Assembly: GCA_033977485.1 (NCBI GenBank)
Contig: CM066988.1
Coordinates: 54,373,649-54,437,648, forward strand
Length of the DNA: 64,000 nt
Reading direction: 5' to 3'
Source: Hydrangea macrophylla
Taxonomy: Eukaryota; Streptophyta; Magnoliopsida; Cornales; Hydrangeaceae
The translations under genes and the position numbers were made by a program. This document shows positions 36,701-45,660 of the stretch, one piece after another (positions within the stretch are counted from its first letter, which is position 1; each line of letters starts with the position of its first letter). Under the pieces are notes generated by a model that was not told where the DNA came from, made no database searches, and saw only the letters and a program-made list of their open reading frames with translations.

Positions 36701-38525
36701 CCGATACTACAAGCGATGCAACATTATTTGGGGACAAAATTATATCCGGAGTATATATTGGTCCGGTCCCCCTCGATACCGATACGATTCGATGCCGGTT
36801 GATACTTTAAACCCTGGTGTCCACGGATCCGTGTCCAATTTTTGCACAAATTCAAGCTGAATCCCTGTATCATAAGGGCTTCTTTGGGAATAATTAATAG
36901 GTTCTGGTAAGGGTGTTATCGGTTCGGTTTGGTCAGTTTTTGAGGCCAATCTTCCACCGAACCGAATTTTTCGGTTTTACTATATCAGTAACCGAGACTG
37001 ACCAAACTTAGTGTGAGTCAGTGTGGAACCGACCATGCCGGCGGCGGTCAGTTTGTTATTCGGCTTTGGTTTTCTACTACTCAAATAGAAAGCAAAAGTC
37101 TGAATCGATAGAGATATTTGAGATTAAAAGAGAAATCAAACAAATCAAACAAGAAATCAAACAAATCTAGAAATCAAGCATGAGAGAAATATAACTACCA
37201 GATCTGAGATTGAAAAGAGAGAAATCGATTTGAGATTTAGAGAGAGAAATAGAGATCGAGATGTGATAGTTACCTGATGGAGAAATCGAACTGTGACAGA
37301 GCCTTCAAGAGATCGCCACGGTGACGGATCCTTTTGAGATCTAGATCGCAACGATGATGGAACCTTCGAGAGATCGCCATGGTGAAGGAGCCTTTGCACG
37401 TTTCTATGTGTGACCGTCCTTCGCTTGGCTACTGCTATAGAGAGAGAGATGTGGATGGAGGAGGAGTTGAAGCGGCTGAGGCTAAGGTTAGAACGTGTAG
37501 AGAGTGGTGAGAAATGAGGCGTGTTTTAGGTTTTTTAACATAAGAAATTATCCTGTGAGGGAAGGCATATTCTAAGCTGAAAGTGTAGCGAATGAAAGTG
37601 AGTATTTTGGTTTATTCGGTTGGTTTCGGTGGAGAAAAGCACATAAACCGTGCCCGAACCGACACTTGAATTTTTCCCATGACAACAACCGAAACCAACT
37701 GCCTGTTTAGAAAACCGAACCATTAACGAAATTTTCGGTCGGTTCATTCGGTTTAGGCGGTTTTTTTTTTATCACCCCTAGGTTCTGGTTCAGTCCAATC
37801 TCACTTTTTACCTGATTTTTATGAGAAACAAGATTATGTTAGTTTGATCCGAATATATTGAACATGTTCACTTATGAACCACAGATCGGTTCTTTGCATT
37901 CCTAACCAGCCCCTAAGATTTGGAGTTTAGATAGTCCGACTCATAGACACTCACTCACACCCGATATGTGTACCCGACTCCTTCTAACATAGTTCATGTC
38001 AACCACAAGCATTGAAGCATTGTATACGTCATTTTTCTTTGCCATCCTTGTTAGAAAATACATGGTTTGTCTTTTTTCAATTTCATAATTTTGATTCAGT
38101 TGAATTATACGAAAACTCACATTTTCCCCGGAAGGCACTGGTATCTCTGAAAAAATCATCGGCTTTTCCAGCATTTATTTGTTTGCTCAAATCGGTCGAG
38201 ATATAGTAAATAAGAGCTGCTTCTACAAAACGGTCTTAACCCTGCAAAGTCACGATAGATAGTATCCTTTTTTTCTCCGTGTTTTACCAGCAATCTTTTC
38301 CTTTTGTTTCCTCAGTTGTTTGACCAATCTAATGCTTTAAATTGACAGGGACTTAACGGTGCTTTGGAGCGTGCATTTGATCAATATAAGAACAATAGTG
38401 AGAGTTGGAAACAGCTTGTTCAGAAGGACATGAGTATAGACTTTAGTTGGGATTCTTCAGCAACACAATATGAGGAACTTTACGAGAAGTCCGTGACCAG
38501 AGCCAGAGCAGCAAATCGAACTTGA
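18624..38525 (+). CDS. SS4: Starch synthase 4, chloroplastic (16 exons)
   Basis: A granule-priming glucosyltransferase that transfers glucose from ADP-glucose to alpha-1,4-glucan in the plastid. Exons by GT...AG reading: 18624-18769, 21349-21583, 23042-23123, 23532-24591, 24665-24716, 25183-25305, 25387-25462, 26652-26836, 27543-27737, 27841-27912, 28976-29185, 32743-32868, 34167-34316, 34931-34992, 35092-35167, 38349-38525. They join in frame to 3027 nt, 1008 residues plus stop; the Arabidopsis protein is about 1040. Residues 1 to ~45 look like a transit peptide; ~130-470 are coiled coil typical of SS4. The GT5 catalytic part starts near 511: K(525)VGGLGD binds ADP-glucose, E898 lies in FEPCGLTQ, and KTGGLND (918-924) is the second conserved motif. 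No stop or frameshift was seen. Introns are full of transposons, yet the splice sites look intact. The start codon opens [14 protein letters not shown], as expected for SS4. Confidence 0.93.
19140..19270 (+). mobile_element. TRIM fragment in SS4 intron 1
   Basis: GGGCTTTCCCTGTTGATG, then a purine-rich GGGGTG, then TGTTGGATTGTCCCACATCG match the end of the interior and the start of the second LTR of the complete TRIM at 35261-35614. The first LTR and primer site are missing. Confidence 0.65.
19610..20195. repeat. Three degenerate copies of a ~130-bp repeat in SS4 intron 1
   Basis: Copies at about 19610-19750, 19835-19965 and 20065-20195 share a block like TTGAACCCAAGACCTCT, then GCTCTGATACCATGTTAA or a variant, then AAGCTTAAACTGTTAG. 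The word GCTCTGATACCA is the complement of a methionine-tRNA primer site, so LTR/TRIM ancestry is possible, but I could not assign termini. Confidence 0.45.
23532..24591 (+). CDS. SS4: SS4 exon 4: coiled-coil region
   Basis: This 1060-bp exon encodes about residues 155-508. It is dominated by leucine-heptad, Glu/Lys-rich sequence ([43 protein letters not shown]), with a serine-rich break near residues 235-250. The tail, [17 protein letters not shown] and the following 50 residues, is a conserved SS4-specific segment before the catalytic domain. In SS4 the N-terminal coils are known to mediate self-association and sub-plastid placement. Entry phase is one base and exit phase two bases, matching the neighbouring exons. 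Confidence 0.9.
25530..25681. mobile_element. hAT-type MITE in SS4 intron 7
   Basis: Ends CTATGAAGCACGG and CGGTGCTTCCTAG are inverted repeats, with GGACACGGACAC-type subterminal repeats inside. Flanks ATCAAAAAAG and ATCAAAAG suggest an 8-bp duplication altered by A-tract slippage. Confidence 0.55.
27012..27505. mobile_element. MITE with AGAGCCTGTTTGGG ends in SS4 intron 8
   Basis: AGAGCCTGTTTGGG at 27012 is matched in reverse complement by CCCAAACAGGCTCTTA at about 27490-27505. The interior is rich in AAAGCT words on both strands, a common look of hAT-like MITEs. The target duplication is unclear. Confidence 0.5.
27970..28220 (+). repeat. Tandem duplication (~130 bp) in SS4 intron 10
   Basis: Two diverged copies (about 27970-28090 and 28103-28220) share CATTGTT, GAGTGTCTCTGAAGAGGG, TATGTGAACTTCC and GTTTTCTGTTT in the same order. 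Confidence 0.65.
29724..31967 (-). mobile_element. Copia deletion derivative in SS4 intron 11, with both LTRs
   Basis: LTRs are 29724-29906 and 31786-31967 (183 and 182 bp). On the minus strand each starts TGTTG(A/G)AATATTCGG and ends CTCTTTCTTCT. The target duplication TTAAA is at 29719-29723 and 31968-31972. A perfect primer site TGGTATCAGAGCC (complement of initiator Met-tRNA, 31773-31785) adjoins the 5' LTR, and a purine tract (TGAGGGGGAG) adjoins the 3' LTR at 29907. The 1.88 kb interior holds only gag and the RT-end/RNase H region. It lies antisense to SS4, and the intron is 3557 bp. Confidence 0.88.
30128..31275 (-). pseudogene. Copia gag joined directly to RT-end/RNase H
   Basis: On the minus strand the gag part reads [20 protein letters not shown], later [20 protein letters not shown] and [17 protein letters not shown], then [13 protein letters not shown]. 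It passes straight into [13 protein letters not shown] and [20 protein letters not shown], which is the end of RT and the RNase H domain, with [20 protein letters not shown] and [15 protein letters not shown] in another frame. Protease, integrase and most of RT are missing. Several frameshifts and stops show it is not functional. Confidence 0.8.
32511..32560. repeat. (ATT)n microsatellite in SS4 intron 11
   Basis: About 16 uninterrupted ATT units; likely polymorphic in length. Confidence 0.9.
33279..33593. mobile_element. hAT-type MITE in SS4 intron 12
   Basis: It starts CTATGTTACCCAGACTC and ends GAGTCCAGGTAACATAG, which are inverted repeats. The 8-bp duplication GGTGTGAG flanks it (33271-33278 and 33594-33601). 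Inside, GGTGTCGG/CGGACACG words echo the MITE at 25530, so the two may be related. Confidence 0.75.
33709..33748. repeat. (CA)n(TA)n compound microsatellite in SS4 intron 12
   Basis: About nine CA units run into about eleven TA units. Confidence 0.85.
35261..35614 (+). mobile_element. Complete TRIM element in SS4 intron 15
   Basis: Two 120-bp LTRs (35261-35380 and 35495-35614) start TGTTGAATTGTC(C/G)CACATCG and end GTAGGGCTTTCTACA. The primer site TGGTATCAGAGC follows the first LTR at once (35381-35392), and a purine stretch CAGGGGGTG precedes the second. Flanking pentamers GTAAT and ATAAT differ by one base. The 114-bp interior holds no coding sequence and carries a second LTR-end plus primer site (GCTTTCTACATGGTATCAGAGC region, to 35440). 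Confidence 0.85.
36213..36816. mobile_element. Probable hAT non-autonomous element in SS4 intron 15
   Basis: The left end, CATGGTTCAAAGTTGC, and the reverse complement of the right end, CAGGGTTTAAAGTATC, are similar. CGATATCGGGCGATAC and CCGATACGATTCGATGCCGG words lie just inside. Flanking octamers ATGTCCAT and GTGTCCAC agree at six of eight bases. Confidence 0.5.
36909..37778. mobile_element. MULE-type non-autonomous element in SS4 intron 15
   Basis: An exact 11-bp direct repeat TAGGTTCTGGT flanks 870 bp (36898-36908 and 37779-37789), within the range for Mutator-like elements. Ends are inverted around GGGTGTTATCGGTTCGG and its partner CCGCC...TATCACCCC. Both ends are full of GGTTCGGTTTGG-like and CCGAACCGA words. 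No transposase was seen. Confidence 0.7.
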
Positions 38526-39829
38526 GCTTTCTCTTCAAAGTTTCTACTGCTGAACTGATTAGGATTGTTTTGGATTGAACTCGTACTCAGGTATTGGATC
38601 CACAGGGTGTGATTTGGAATCGAGAAAATGAGGTGACAACACTATATATCTACAATTGGAGAGCAAAAACATTTGGGATTTCTCGGATTCCAAGTGGGGC
38701 TGAAGCTGAGTTAAGAGATGGCTTTCTGCGTGTCTTCGCATAATTTCAGTTGATGCACATAATCATACAATTCATTTGTTCATACAAGAAACTGGTGAGT
38801 TGCAGCTGATGTAAATAATTTTCTTTTGTTTTTGGAAGTGATATTCTTGTACCGTCAAACAGGGTAAATACAAGATACATTGATTCATAAACATGCACAA
38901 GTTTTCATGTATTAATTATGTCGATATACACTAATAATTCTAAAGTCAATTTTTATTAGATATCAATTGTCCCTATTGTTTGTGTGTTTTACCTGTTTGT
39001 TTATTTTACTTATTAATCTGAGATAAATTTTCTAATAGCTGGAAAAGGGGAACCAAGAGAACCAGAGACCTCAAAAGCATTTCTACCAATTTTCCAATAG
39101 TGGATAGCTTAGATAGGAAGGTAGAATATTTAAACCTGGTGACTTTTCAAAGCAACTGTTTGGGGGTCGGCAATGCCTCTCTAGACTCATTTTAGTTTGT
39201 AGATTCATTGAACGAAAAAGAAAAGCGAAGGAAAACTAGTTCTAGCTGTGGTGTGTTCCCTTGTGTTTTCTCCATGCTTGAAGTGACTCAAAAGAATTCA
39301 AAACATTTGATTTGTATCTTACTATATTTTTATTTTCCTTTATATCTTTTGCACTATTTTCTGTATTAATAAACCATAGGACAACATTTTCCTTTTCCCC
39401 CACTAAATTTATGAACCAAACAATAGTTAAAAGAGTCGGACAGTGACTTGCATGTTATCTTCTGTTTTTTTTTATCCTGTATTTTACTTTTCTTAATTTA
39501 GCTGGAATGCAAAACTAAGTGTCTCTAGAAAAAAAAATCAGTAAACAATCAAGTCATCATGCATGAAATCACTGGGTAATTCCAGTCATCCTTTTCCTTG
39601 GGGGACTGTTTGTCGATGCTTGAAAATACTTTCTGGTCCATAAATGATAAATCCTTTTATGCAAGTGTGTCAAACAAGTCCAATAAGTCCTTTAGTGACA
39701 AATAATTTTGTCACTGTAAGTAAAAAATTTGTCACAAAAAGTGTCTGAGGGACTCAAGGACACACTTATGAAACTTCAGGATTAAAATGACACTTTCTAA
39801 ACTACAGAGACTAAATTGACACAAAGGAC
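38526..39829. other. SS4 3' flank, convergent with Lhcb1
   Basis: It should include the SS4 3' untranslated region; I could not fix a poly(A) site with confidence. No other gene was seen. SS4 (+) and the first Lhcb1 (-) face each other across about 1.9 kb. Confidence 0.5.
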
Positions 39830-40065
39830 AAACTAAGAGGGTGTAAAATGTAGTTAAGCCAATTTCAGCACTTGGCACTTAAGAATTTCAGCTAACCTCA
39901 AACGGGGCTCTGTTATTCATTAAAAAGTGGGAGTAGATATGATTCTGTTAGACGCATTCCCAAGCAGACCATTTATTGTATTTCTATATGGCATATATCC
40001 TTATGGTACCCTATCGTAATTGGCACCTAAAGCCGGTAATTAAAGGAGGTGTGTGGGGTATTGCT

Positions 40066-40092
40066 TCTCTCTCTCTCTCTCTCTCTCTCTCT
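40066..40092. repeat. (CT)n microsatellite downstream of Lhcb1 copy A
   Basis: It has a shorter counterpart at 43791-43812 in the second unit, so it predates the duplication. Confidence 0.85.
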
Positions 40093-40390
40093 TAGTCTTG
40101 GATGATGTTCTACTTTTGGCAGAAGGGTTATGAATGTGTTTAACCTAATGCAAGGGTCCTGGATCATAAAAGAATTGCTAAAGGTTGTAATTCAGCTTTG
40201 ACCTAATGTGTTGTTTACCATGGTAATTGAGACAGTAAAAGCATGGAAAATTTTGCAACCACAAATGAAAATAACACACGCACTCTCCAGTTAGACACAA
40301 TATTGACATTGTTATCTTCATTAATTCACATCAATTTTACATATTTCTCCTCAAAAAATGAGATTGTAAGACCAGTCACTCTTCTCAAGC

Positions 40391-41188
40391 TCACTTTCCG
40401 GGGACGAAGTTTGTAGCATAAGCCCATGCATTGTTGTTGACTGGGTCGGTAAGATGGTCAGCAAGGTTCTCCAATGGTCCCTTTCCTGTCACGATGGCCT
40501 GAACGAAGAACCCGAACATTGAGAACATAGCAAGTCTGCCATTCTTGATCTCTTTCACCTTCAGCTCAGCAAAAGCCTCGGGATCATCAGCAAGGCCCAA
40601 TGGGTCAAAGCTTCCACCGGGGTAGAGTGGGTCAATCACTTCTCCGAGTGGACCACCAGCAATGCGATAGCCCTCAACAGCGCCCATCAAGATAACTTGT
40701 GAGGCCCAGATGGCCAAAATGCTCTGGGCATGGACCAAGCTTGGGTTTCCCAAGTAGTCAAGTCCACCCTCACTGAAGATTTGAGATCCAGCCTTGAACC
40801 AGATGGCCTCACCGAACTTCACACCATTGCGGGCCAAGAGCTCAGGGAAGACACAACCAAGGGCTCCAAGCATGGCCCATCTGCAGTGGATCACCTCGAG
40901 CTCACGGTTCTTGGCGAAGGTTTCTGGGTCGGCTGAAAGTTCAGCAGTATCCCACCCGTAGTCACCTGGGAACTCACCGGTGAGGTAGGATGGGGCCTCG
41001 CCGGAGAATGGTCCCAAGTACTTGACACGATCTGGGCCGTACCATGGGCTACCTGAGGAGGCAGACTTGGTAGCAGCCTTCCTCATGGTGATTCTTCCGT
41101 TGCCGATAAGCTCAGAGGCCGCTGGTGAGAGCTTCACCGCCTTTCCGGCGAAAGATGGGGAAGAGAGAGCCATTGTTGAAGCAGCCAT
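40391..41188 (-). CDS. Lhcb1: Chlorophyll a/b-binding protein, LHCII type 1 (copy A)
   Basis: The main light-harvesting antenna of photosystem II, in the thylakoid membrane, binding chlorophylls a and b and carotenoids. 265 codons, no intron, which is normal for Lhcb1. Residues 1 to ~35 are a plastid transit peptide and mature protein begins near RKAATKS. WYGPDR (49-54) is the trimerisation motif. Helix 1 has the [16 protein letters not shown] box with its Glu/His/Arg chlorophyll and ion-pair residues; helix 3 has [14 protein letters not shown] with the partner Glu/Asn/Arg. The protein ends NFVPGK as in the family. It differs from copy B at three residues: Ala2 (Ser), Glu83 (Gly) and Thr247 (Ala). 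Glu83 falls in the usually invariant [13 protein letters not shown] stretch. It is probably light-regulated, judging from promoter motifs. Confidence 0.97.
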   Translation of the reverse strand: MAASTMALSSPSFAGKAVKLSPAASELIGNGRITMRKAATKSASSGSPWYGPDRVKYLGPFSGEAPSYLTGEFPGDYGWDTAELSADPETFAKNRELEVIHCRWAMLGALGCVFPELLARNGVKFGEAIWFKAGSQIFSEGGLDYLGNPSLVHAQSILAIWASQVILMGAVEGYRIAGGPLGEVIDPLYPGGSFDPLGLADDPEAFAELKVKEIKNGRLAMFSMFGFFVQAIVTGKGPLENLADHLTDPVNNNAWAYATNFVPGK

Positions 41189-41460
41189 GATTGAAAGAAG
41201 AGGGGACTATCTTGATGAAAGTTATGAAGTTGTTTGAGTTATGGAATGGTAAAGGTTGGTGGTAGTTATATACAGGGCTTAAGGGTTACAATCCTCCTTA
41301 TCTTATGAATTGTGATATCTACATCTCTCTTCTCATTGGGTGTCAAGATAGCTAGTGTTTCGTGGGTGCCTCTCTCCACTTGGCACTCTCTAAGCCACCA
41401 AGTCATCTAAGATTTTGCCGTTTGGGCTCTAGCCAATGAGGGTGTCCCATTTGTAGCTTT
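41189..41460 (-). promoter_or_regulatory. Lhcb1 copy A promoter
   Basis: On the minus strand a TATA box TGTATATAAC lies at 41274-41265, about 80 bp before the start codon. GATAAG (I-box/GATA motif, complement of CTTATC near 41300) and CACCCAATGAG (CCAAT box near 41332-41342) lie upstream, the arrangement known for Lhcb promoters. A second CCAAT-like site in inverted orientation is near 41435. The copy B promoter is almost the same. Confidence 0.65.
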
Positions 41461-41629
41461 AGATATTAATTGATATCTTATCACCTTTTGTTGATAGCTG
41501 AAGACATATCTATGATTTCACTATCCTGCTTCAATGCGTATGAATGGTTTGTAAATTAAGAAACCTTTAACTAATGCCTCCTTTGAAACCTAAATCGAGG
41601 AAAAATTCTAGATGTAGGCTAGTGGTTTA

Positions 41630-41958
41630 GACTTAGTTTGGCCCCCATGTGGTTTTTTAAAAGGAGCTTATGAAATTTATTTACTAAGTTCTTTGATTAT
41701 TTTATACAAGTAACACACTACTCTTCAAAAAGATACCATAGAACTAAAAAGCAATCTTGAGCATTTAAAAGCTCTATTCTAGAGCTTTTAAAAGCCCCCC
41801 CCCCCCCCCCCCCCCCCCTCCCCAAAAAAAAAAAAAAAAAAAAAAAAAACAAACCCTAAGTTCAATTTTTGTAAAGCTCATAAACTAGTTACCAAATGAA
41901 TTAACATGAAATTGTGCTTTAAAAAAGGAGAAGCACCACGTGGGGGCCAAACTAAGCC
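41630..41958. mobile_element. Tourist/Harbinger-like MITE inserted after the Lhcb1 duplication
   Basis: Ends GACTTAGTTTGGCCCCCA and TGGGGGCCAAACTAAGCC are inverted repeats. TTA is duplicated on both sides (41627-41629 and 41959-41961). The paralogous position in unit 2 (45389-45391) reads straight through, GTGGTTTAGGATG, so it is the empty site. The centre holds a run of 24 C (41795-41818) and one of 26 A (41824-41849). Confidence 0.85.
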
Positions 41959-41961
41959 TTA

Positions 41962-42084
41962 GGATGTTTACATTCTAATAGTTTCGGTGCTATATTATTG
42001 TAATTGAGTGTTAAAATATTGTCCTAATTACTAAATCGTGATTGTGAAAAGCAAAGTGATTTTTTATTTATTTCTTAAGTTGGC

Positions 42085-42115
<31 letters not shown>

Positions 42116-42635
42116 TACAATTTGGAACCAAATTAGAACATTAAGATAATGCTAAAATGTTGTAACTAGAGATGTACATACATCCTACACTACTAGGATG
42201 GATTATCCAAACTCCCATAAACTGAAGGTTAAAATATAAGGATTGGGGATGCATCTTCCAAAAATAATTTTTTTTTTCTTTTCTTTATTAATTTTATGAC
42301 TTCCGTTAGCACATAGTTTTTATTTTCTTTCCAAAAACAATATTTAAATTTTAAATTGCATATCCCTGTTCTCCATTTTTGTTTTCTTTGTTGACTGGGA
42401 TTGGAAAGTTACTTATTACTTTCAAAACATTCAAATCTCGCAACAAACAATACGATTATAGATCAATGGAACTTTATGTTTTAATAGTTCAATTATGCTA
42501 TCTGTGTAGAATTTCAGAATACATTCTTAGCATTTATATTTACAAAATCATCATACTAGTAAGTTCTTGTTATCCAAAAATATGAAACGATGAACTTCAT
42601 TCATTCACAAAGGTAGATTTCAAAAAAAAAACAGA
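41962..42635. other. Spacer of duplication unit 1, AT-rich
   Basis: It continues the tandem unit (matches 45391-45660) with poly-T tracts. No gene was seen. Confidence 0.5.
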
Positions 42636-43530
42636 ACCAGTACATACTTACAGAAGTAAGAAAAGAAAAAATTAAACACACAAACTTCAATAGCTGCGCT
42701 GCAAACCTCCCCAATCTCGGATGAAACTGTCTGTGGTGTAAGCTCCAAAAAAAGAACCACTACATAATTACAGAAGTAAGAAAAGAAAAAATTAAACACA
42801 CAAACTTCAATAGCTGCACTGCAAACCTCCCCAATCTCGGATGAAATTGTCTGTGGTGTAAGCTCGAAAGGGAGCGGACTGAGGGAGGAGCTGCCAAAAC
42901 TGTCTTCCACCAATATAGTTTTCACATCCGGCCCTAAGTTTGCTAAGCTTTGGAACATATTGTAACATAATAAGTGCCATCACGTATTTTCTTTCTACGT
43001 AGCTTAAGCCAATAAATGTTGCCTTACACATTCGTATTCCTATTTCCATTGTTATTCAAGTTTAACATTTATAGAATATGAAGTGAAGAAAAATTAGCTA
43101 AGATAACTGATAAATGATTTTTTTTCTTATATCATTTTCAACCAGCTTACAACATCTAGCATTAACTTCCAATAATTGTCCATTTCTTTTAAATATGCTA
43201 CAAAGGGAGCCGACTGAGGGAAGAGCTGCCAAAACTGTCTTCCACCAATATAATTTTGACATCGGGCCCTAAGTTTGCTAAGCTTTGGAAGATATTGTAA
43301 CATAAGTGCCATCACGTATTTTCTTTCTTCCTTAAGCCATTAAATGTTACCTTACACATTCGGTATTCCTATTTCCATTGTCATTCAAGTTTAACATTTA
43401 TAGAATATTAAGGGAGGAAAAATTAGGTAAGATAACTGATTAATGATTTATTTTCTTATATCATTTTCAATCAGGTTACAACATTTAGCATTAACTTCCA
43501 ATAATTGTCCATTTCTTTTAAATATGCTAC
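42636..43530 (-). repeat. Repeats between the Lhcb1 copies, with fragments of a lost gene
   Basis: A segment of about 119 bp is tandemly repeated (42636 and 42754; AATCTCGGATGAAA and TCTGTGGTGTAAGCTC in both). Next, a longer block occurs at about 42870-43140 and 43200-43530, and a third time at about 45870-46200. Minus-strand translation of the block gives similar peptides, e.g. MLQYLPKLSKLRARCQNYIGG, then RQFWQLFPQSAP. The pattern is loosely like the end of an F-box/LRR (FBD) protein, but I am not sure. All copies are broken. Confidence 0.55.
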
Positions 43531-44114
43531 AAATTAAAGGACAAATTGAGAGGGTGCAAAATGTAGTTATGCCAATTTCAGCACTTGGCACTTAAGAATT
43601 TCAGCTAACCTCAAACGGGGCTCTGGTATTCATTAAAAAGTGGGAGTAGATATGATTCTGTTAGACGCATTCCCAAGCAGACCGTTTATTGTATTTCTAT
43701 ATGGCATACATCCTTATGGTACCCTATTGTAATTGGCACCAAAAGCCGGTATTTAAAGGAGGTGTGTGGGGTATTGCGGGTAGAGGGAAACTCTCTCTCT
43801 CTCTCTCTCTCACTCAGTCTTGGATGATTTTCTACTTTTGGCAGAAGGGTTATGAATGTGTTTAACCTAGCAGGTGTCCTCGATCATAAAAGAATTGCCA
43901 AGGGTTGTAACTCAGCTTTGACCTAATGTGTTGTTTACCATGGTAATTGAGACGGTAAAAACAATGGAAAATTTTGCAACCACATATGACAATAGCACAC
44001 GCACTCACTAGTTAGACACAATATTAACATTGTTATCTTCATTAATTCACATCATTAATTTTACATATTTCTCCTCAAAAAATGAGATTGTAAGACCAGT
44101 CACTCTTCTCAAGC

Positions 44115-44912
44115 TCACTTTCCGGGGACGAAGTTTGTAGCATAAGCCCAGGCGTTGTTGTTGACTGGGTCAGCAAGATGGTCAGCAAGGTTCTCCAATG
44201 GTCCCTTTCCGGTCACGATGGCCTGAACGAAGAACCCGAACATTGAGAACATAGCAAGTCTGCCATTCTTGATCTCTTTCACCTTCAGCTCAGCAAAAGC
44301 CTCAGGATCATCAGCAAGGCCCAATGGGTCAAAGCTTCCACCGGGGTAGAGTGGGTCAATCACTTCTCCGAGTGGACCACCAGCAATGCGATAGCCCTCA
44401 ACGGCGCCCATCAAGATAACTTGTGAGGCCCAGATGGCCAAAATGCTCTGGGCATGGACCAGACTTGGGTTTCCCAAGTAGTCAAGTCCACCCTCACTGA
44501 AGATTTGAGATCCAGCCTTGAACCAGATGGCCTCACCGAACTTGACACCATTGCGGGCCAAGAGCTCAGGGAAGACACAACCAAGGGCTCCAAGCATGGC
44601 CCATCTGCAGTGGATCACCTCGAGCTCACGGTTCTTGGCGAAGGTTTCTGGGTCGGCTGAAAGTCCAGCAGTATCCCACCCGTAGTCACCTGGGAACTCA
44701 CCGGTGAGGTAGGATGGGGCCTCGCCGGAGAATGGTCCCAAGTACTTGACACGATCTGGGCCGTACCATGGGCTACCTGAGGAGGCAGACTTGGTAGCAG
44801 CCTTCCTCATGGTGATTCTTCCGTTGCCGATAAGCTCAGAGGCCGCTGGTGAGAGCTTCACCGCCTTTCCGGCGAAAGATGGGGAAGAGAGAGCCATTGT
44901 TGAAGCAGACAT
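44115..44912 (-). CDS. Lhcb1: Chlorophyll a/b-binding protein, LHCII type 1 (copy B)
   Basis: Same product and layout as copy A, 3724 bp away in the same orientation: 265 residues, intronless, transit peptide, WYGPDR trimer motif, all three helices and the Glu/His/Asn/Arg ligand residues intact. This copy has the family-typical Gly83 and Ala247, and Ser at position 2 where copy A has Ala. The coding sequences are nearly identical, while more distant spacer has indels and insertions, which suggests selection, gene conversion or a recent duplication. Both copies look functional. Confidence 0.97.
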   Translation of the reverse strand: MSASTMALSSPSFAGKAVKLSPAASELIGNGRITMRKAATKSASSGSPWYGPDRVKYLGPFSGEAPSYLTGEFPGDYGWDTAGLSADPETFAKNRELEVIHCRWAMLGALGCVFPELLARNGVKFGEAIWFKAGSQIFSEGGLDYLGNPSLVHAQSILAIWASQVILMGAVEGYRIAGGPLGEVIDPLYPGGSFDPLGLADDPEAFAELKVKEIKNGRLAMFSMFGFFVQAIVTGKGPLENLADHLADPVNNNAWAYATNFVPGK

Positions 44913-45190
44913 GATTGAAAGAAGAGGGGACTATATTGATGAAAGTTATGAAGTTGTTTGAGTTATGGAATGGTAAAGGTTGGTGGTAGTTATATACAGG
45001 GCTTAAGGGTTACAATACTCCTTATCTTATGAATTATGATATCTACATCTCTCTTCTCATTGGGTGTCAAGATAGCTAGTGTTTCGTGGGTGCCTCTCTC
45101 CACTTGGCACTCTCTAAGCCACCAAGTCATCTAAGATTTTTCCGTTTGGGCTCTAGCCAATGAGGGTGTCCCATTTGTAGCTTTAGATAT
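44913..45190 (-). promoter_or_regulatory. Lhcb1 copy B promoter
   Basis: Same TATA (complement of GTTATATACA near 44989-44998), GATAAG and CCAAT (CACCCAATGAG) order as copy A, with only scattered substitutions. Regulation is therefore probably shared. Confidence 0.65.
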
Positions 45191-45660
45191 TAATTGATAT
45201 CTTATCACCTTTTGTTGAAAGCTGAAGACATATCTATGATTTCAATATCCTGCTTCAATGTCTCCTCAAAAAAAAAAAAAAAATCCTGCTTCAATGCGTA
45301 TGATTAATGTTTGTAAATTAAGAAACCTTCAACTAATATGTCCTTTGAAACCTAAATCGAGGAAAAATTCTAGATGTATGCTAGTGGTTTAGGATGTTTA
45401 CATTCTAAATTCTAATAGTTTCGGTACTAAAATATTGTAATTGAGTGTTAAAATATTGTACTAATTACTAAATCGTGATTGTGAAAAGCTAAGTGATTTT
45501 TTTTTAATTATTATTTTTACTTTTTTTTTTTTTACTACTATTTGGCACCAAATTAGAATATTAAAATAATGTTAAAATGTTGTAACTTGAGATGTATATA
45601 TATACATCCTACACTACTAGGATGTATTATCCAAATCCCATAACCTGAAGGTTAAAATAT

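Larger units (their letters stand above)
39830..41629. repeat. Tandem duplication unit 1 (Lhcb1 copy A)
   Basis: GGACAAACTAAGAGGGTG at about 39830 matches GGACAAATTGAGAGGGTG at about 43540. The similarity continues through the gene, its promoter and on to AGATGTAGGCTAGTGGTTTA, where a MITE interrupts this copy. The gene-to-gene offset is 3724 bp. Confidence 0.85.
43543..45660. repeat. Tandem duplication unit 2 (Lhcb1 copy B)
   Basis: It matches unit 1 from about 39830 onward, including 3' flank, gene, promoter and the distal AATCGTGATTGTGAAAAGC segment. Differences from unit 1 include the absent MITE, a poly-A-containing small duplication near 45258-45300 and scattered base changes. Confidence 0.85.

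Noticed and set aside
40730..41237. Plus-strand frames opposite Lhcb1 copy A (and the same opposite copy B)
   Set aside because: Antisense shadows of a strongly conserved coding sequence; they recur in both copies only because the genes do.
41795..41849. C24/A26 junction as a biological signal
   Set aside because: Low complexity in the middle of a MITE; length is likely to be affected by slippage or sequencing error.
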